64,000 nucleotides of DNA, taken from an uncultured Sphingomonadaceae bacterium. Its GTDB lineage: Bacteria; Pseudomonadota; Alphaproteobacteria; Sphingomonadales; Sphingomonadaceae. The notes under the pieces were generated by a model. It had not been told where the DNA came from and did no database searches. It saw nothing but the letters and a program-made list of their open reading frames with translations. Numbering within the stretch: position 1 is the first letter of the stretch; every line of letters begins with the position of its first letter. Below are positions 61,100 to 64,000 of this stretch, in pieces. The DNA is taken from positions 1-64,000 of the forward strand of contig CANLUL010000003.1 of the NCBI GenBank assembly GCA_947494305.1, read 5' to 3'. The translations under genes and the position numbers were made by a program.

Positions 61100-61231
61100 A
61101 TGGTGAAGAAGAACATTGGTAGCTATTTAAAATTATTGGCGGTGACAGGCCTGGCAATTTTCCTTGTCCATGTCAGTTCTGTAAATGCATCGGATAGTGT
61201 CAAACAGGATGAAGTAGTTACATCCGAGTAG
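61100..61231 (+). CDS. 43-residue exported peptide
   Basis: The frame encodes MVKKNIGSYLKLLAVTGLAI followed by FLVHVSSVNA, a convincing signal peptide, then a 14-residue acidic tail ending TSE. GAGG lies 8-11 bases before the ATG. It stands in the 400-base gap between pntB and the racemase and has no homologue that I recognise. The alternative is a small membrane-anchored peptide. Nothing else is evident in 60927-61325. Confidence 0.5.
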   Translation: MVKKNIGSYLKLLAVTGLAIFLVHVSSVNASDSVKQDEVVTSE

Positions 61232-61325
61232 CCCCTTCAGGCGCTGTTTTTCTTGTGTTTTGCGCGATGAACGCATAGCTTTTGGTTGTTCACAATGCTG
61301 TGAATCTATCGGGATAGCTGGATAT

Positions 61326-62021
61326 ATGCGCAAAATTGGTCTGATAGGTGGTATGAGTTGGGTCTCCACCGAAAGCTATTATCGCCGGATCAACAGCGAA
61401 GTGCAGCGCAAAGTGGGTGGCTTCACCAGTGCGCATATGCTGATCGAAAGCGTGAATTTCAGCGATTATGCGCGATTGCAATCCGACGATGACTGGGATG
61501 CGGCGGCTGGTCTAATGACTAGATCGGCCAAACGGCTGGCGGTTTCGGGTGCGACAGCGATCTTGATCTGCTCCAACGCTATGCATAAGATTTACGAGCA
61601 GGTGCAGGAGGAAGTCGGCGTCCCGATCCTGCATATTGCCGACTGTGTTGGTGACAAGATGGTCGTGGATGGCATTAACAGCGCTGCGCTGATCGGCACC
61701 CGCAACGTTATGACCGAAGGTTTTTACAGGAAGCGACTGGTCGGCAAGGGGATTACCTTGTCGCCGCCCGATGAAGAGCGGGTCGAGGAAATTGAGCGCA
61801 TCATTTATGAAGAATTGATGTTCCATGAAGCAACGCGCGATTCCGAGCGGACATTGAAAACCTTCATCACCGATATCGCCAAGCAGGAGATTGAGGCCAT
61901 CGTTCTAGGCTGCACCGAGCTGGATCTGATTGTGAACACCAAGTCCAACATCCTGCCCATTTATGACAGCACGGAAATTCATGCGGATGCGGCGGTCGAC
62001 TGGATATTGTCCGACAATTGA
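61326..62021 (+). CDS. Aspartate/glutamate racemase family protein
   Basis: This 231-residue protein has the two cysteines of the cofactor-independent racemases: ILICSNAMHK (about residue 79) and VLGCTELDLIVN (about 192). The N-terminus MRKIGLIGGMSWVSTESYY is typical of the Asp/Glu racemase/hydantoin racemase superfamily. It probably interconverts D- and L-amino acids, with aspartate the default guess. ATG 61326 gives the family start; the frame is open upstream. It leads into the beta-helix gene 75 bases later. Confidence 0.93.
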   Translation: MRKIGLIGGMSWVSTESYYRRINSEVQRKVGGFTSAHMLIESVNFSDYARLQSDDDWDAAAGLMTRSAKRLAVSGATAILICSNAMHKIYEQVQEEVGVPILHIADCVGDKMVVDGINSAALIGTRNVMTEGFYRKRLVGKGITLSPPDEERVEEIERIIYEELMFHEATRDSERTLKTFITDIAKQEIEAIVLGCTELDLIVNTKSNILPIYDSTEIHADAAVDWILSDN

Positions 62022-62096
62022 TACTGACACTGGTGTCAATCCGCTTGGCATAATCTAAAAAATCAGCCATTATCCCCCGCAAAGAGGGAGAGAAAA

Positions 62097-63287
62097 ATGT
62101 TCCGTAGCCTAATGATCGCCACCGCAATGTGCTTGAGCGCGCCAGCACTTGCCAAAACCATCACTGTGGAAGCCGGGGCAGACGCGCAGGAGCGCCTTCA
62201 GGAGGCTTTGATTCTTGCAGAACCCGGCGATGTGGTTGAACTGGGCAAGGGACGTTTCGACCTGACCGATGGTCTGTCGCTGGATGTTGATAATGTCACG
62301 GTGAAAGGACAGGGCAGCGACCAAAGCGTCTTGAACTTTGCCGGTCAATTGGGGGCGGGTGAAGGCTTGCTGGTCACTTCCGACAATGTCACGCTTCGCG
62401 ATTTCGCAGTTGAGGATAGCAAGGGTGACGGCATTAAATCCAAAGGTGCCGACCAAATTATCTATCATGCCATTCGTGTCGAATGGACCGGCGGGCCAAA
62501 GGCTACCAACGGCGCCTATGGCATATATCCCGTGGAGTCGAAAAATGTGCTGGTACAGGATAGCACCGTTCGTGGGGCTTCCGATGCAGGCATTTATGTC
62601 GGCCAGTCGGACAATATCATCGTCCGCCGGAATACAGCGGTTGAGAATGTCGCCGGGATCGAAATCGAGAATAGCTATAACGCCGAAGTGACCGAGAATC
62701 TGGCGACGAGAAACACCGGCGGGATACTGGTTTTTGACCTTCCCAACTTGCTGCAAATGGGCGGTCACAATGTGCTGGTGGCACGCAACGCGGTCATTGA
62801 TAACAACACCGATAACTTTGCACCCGAAGGCAATATTGTTGCGGGTGTGCCAGCAGGGACCGGCGTCATGGTAATGGCTAATCGGGATGTGGTTGTGACG
62901 GAAAATGCGATCATCAACAATGGCACATCAGCGGTCATGGTTGTCGCCTATACACAGAAATTTGATGATGCCAGCTACGACCCGACGGCGCGCAATGTTA
63001 CGGTCGCGAAGAATATTTACAGTCATTCGGGCTTTGCCCCTGATGTGGAGGGAGGGCAGTTATTGGCCCAGGCATTTGGCGGCAGCCTACCGGCGATTCT
63101 ATATGACGGGCTGGGTGCAGGATTTAATCTGGTCGACGATGTTCCGGCACTCGATTTGGGACTAACGAAAGCGGGGCAAAGTTTTGCCGATGCGCAACCG
63201 AAGCTCTATCAAAGGCCCCCTGCCGTAGCCATTAAAGAATTGAAAGCGATCACACTTCCAGCCTCAATGGAAGAGCGGTTAAAATAA
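62097..63287 (+). CDS. Exported parallel beta-helix protein (SO2930-associated type)
   Basis: This 396-residue protein has a signal peptide (MFRSLMIATAMCLSAPALAK) and a right-handed beta-helix of short repeating turns (VTVKGQGSDQSVLNF, NVLVQDSTVRGASDAGIYVGQ, NIIVRRNTAVENVAGIEIENS, NAEVTENLATRNTGGILVF). The repeated N-x-x-V-x-x-N pattern suggests a carbohydrate-active or structural surface protein. It is followed 9 bases later by an SO2930-like cytochrome gene, a pairing known in other proteobacteria. Function of the pair is not established. Confidence 0.88.
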   Translation: MFRSLMIATAMCLSAPALAKTITVEAGADAQERLQEALILAEPGDVVELGKGRFDLTDGLSLDVDNVTVKGQGSDQSVLNFAGQLGAGEGLLVTSDNVTLRDFAVEDSKGDGIKSKGADQIIYHAIRVEWTGGPKATNGAYGIYPVESKNVLVQDSTVRGASDAGIYVGQSDNIIVRRNTAVENVAGIEIENSYNAEVTENLATRNTGGILVFDLPNLLQMGGHNVLVARNAVIDNNTDNFAPEGNIVAGVPAGTGVMVMANRDVVVTENAIINNGTSAVMVVAYTQKFDDASYDPTARNVTVAKNIYSHSGFAPDVEGGQLLAQAFGGSLPAILYDGLGAGFNLVDDVPALDLGLTKAGQSFADAQPKLYQRPPAVAIKELKAITLPASMEERLK

Positions 63288-63296
63288 GGGTTTCGC

Positions 63297-64000
63297 ATGC
63301 GGTTATTAGCAGGAGCAGGGGCGATTTGCCTGTTGGCGGTCGCGGCGCATGCCGACCGGCCTGTGCCGGTTGCGGATGATGTGATTTCCGGTGTCGTAAT
63401 GCCGAGAAACCTGTCCGACTATAACTTCTTTCAGGACGCCGGCGGTACGAAGCCCAATAAAGGCGTCACCCTGTATCGATTGAACAGTCCCTTGTTCACG
63501 GATTATGCGGATAAGTTTCGGTACATATACGTTCCGGCCGGGAAGACGCTTTCGGTAAACCCTGATAATCCCGAAGGCATGCTGCAATTCCCGGTTGGGT
63601 CGGCGATCATCAAGAGTTTCGGCTATGAAATGGACGGCAAGCCGCATCTGTTGGAAACGCGGGTGTTGCTGCATCGTGCCGATGGCTGGCTAGCCTTGCC
63701 TTATGTCTGGAACGAAGAGCAGACCGAGGCGACGCTCAAAGTTGCCGGTAAACGCATCCCGATTACGTTCACCGATCCATCGGGCAAAGAGCGATCAATC
63801 AGCTATGCGGTTCCCAACAAAAACCAGTGTAAGGAGTGCCATTCGCTTTCCGAGGCTGTGGTTCCCATCGGGCCAAAGCTCCGCAATTTGACCCATGACA
63901 GCAAAGACATTTTGGCTTCCAATGGTATCTTGAATGGTGTGACCGGAACCGAAATGGTTATGCCCGATTTTCGTGATGATGGGATGCCATTGGCCGATCG
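63297..64000 (+). CDS. SO2930-family diheme c-type cytochrome, 5' part
   Basis: The frame is open from ATG 63297 to the window edge and lacks a stop. The protein begins with a signal peptide (MRLLAGAGAICLLAVAAHA), then SDYNFFQDAGG, GVTLYRLNSPLFTDYADKFRYIYVP, LQFPVGSAIIKSFGYE and LLHRADGWLALPYVWNEEQTEA, a typical SO2930 wording. A haem c motif CKECH lies at about residue 179, in VPNKNQCKECHSL; the second haem motif is expected beyond 64000. It follows the beta-helix gene by 9 bases in the same direction, so the two are an operon. Confidence 0.88.
   Translation, partial: MRLLAGAGAICLLAVAAHADRPVPVADDVISGVVMPRNLSDYNFFQDAGGTKPNKGVTLYRLNSPLFTDYADKFRYIYVPAGKTLSVNPDNPEGMLQFPVGSAIIKSFGYEMDGKPHLLETRVLLHRADGWLALPYVWNEEQTEATLKVAGKRIPITFTDPSGKERSISYAVPNKNQCKECHSLSEAVVPIGPKLRNLTHDSKDILASNGILNGVTGTEMVMPDFRDDGMPLAD

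Overview
The window looks like a chromosomal segment from an alphaproteobacterium of the order Sphingomonadales (Sphingopyxis/Sphingorhabdus-like). The support is gene content and order. The block dut-coaBC-ubiB-ubiE-mutM-rpsT-dnaA is arranged as in many Alphaproteobacteria. There is a CpdR-type receiver next to an N-formylglutamate amidohydrolase, a short aa3-type oxidase subunit IV before split pntAA/pntAB/pntB, a SapC-family protein, an exosortase-A-associated O-ligase and glycosyltransferase, and many small secreted proteins of the sphingomonad type. No rRNA, IS element, integrase or CRISPR array was seen.

Layout. 1-9063: tRNA-Arg, nth, then a likely accessory catabolic cluster (a frameshifted DUF3604 lipoprotein, a GPH-type transporter, a glutathione S-transferase, a TetR regulator, an amidohydrolase and a lipid-type metallo-beta-lactamase) lying between nth and dapB. 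Two of its promoters share an AT-rich inverted repeat that could be one operator. 9092-22338: housekeeping genes: dapB, a sirtuin with a GFA enzyme, a MoeB/ThiF enzyme, the dut-to-rpsT block, a MarR-like regulator, a DUF4136 lipoprotein and dnaA. 22873-24835: a 1.9 kb element inserted in a tRNA-Val gene. A 39 bp direct repeat (the 5' half of the tRNA) bounds it, it has no integrase, and it carries two overlapping genes: a soluble protein and a four-helix membrane protein.

24992-34946: a TlpA-like thioredoxin divergent from argH, an LptM-like lipoprotein, lysA, a sirohaem-synthase-like gene with a vestigial methyltransferase tail, a tiny transcription unit whose ribosome-binding site matches the 16S rRNA 3' end perfectly, tlyA, a MscS channel and a thiolase. 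35010-45837: surface-glycan genes linked to the exosortase-A system, a LexA/CI-like repressor with a cluster of operator-like repeats, two AraC-type regulators, a YHS protein and two MAPEG proteins. 46060-48302: the rpmF-plsX-fabH operon of phospholipid and fatty-acid synthesis.

48404-64000: a third AraC-type regulator, tRNA-Val(GAC), cpdR, an amidohydrolase, a candidate small RNA, sapC, a glycolate-oxidase-type flavoenzyme, a DEAD-box helicase, a sigma-54 activator, the pnt transhydrogenase operon, an Asp/Glu racemase, and a beta-helix protein followed by an SO2930-like cytochrome that runs off the window.

The strongest candidates for something undescribed are the two-gene cassette in the tRNA-Val element (possibly a defence module), the 19-codon unit with the perfect Shine-Dalgarno sequence, the candidate small RNA downstream of sapC, and the shared operator-like repeat in the catabolic cluster. 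All functional statements are from reading the sequence; no database search was run.
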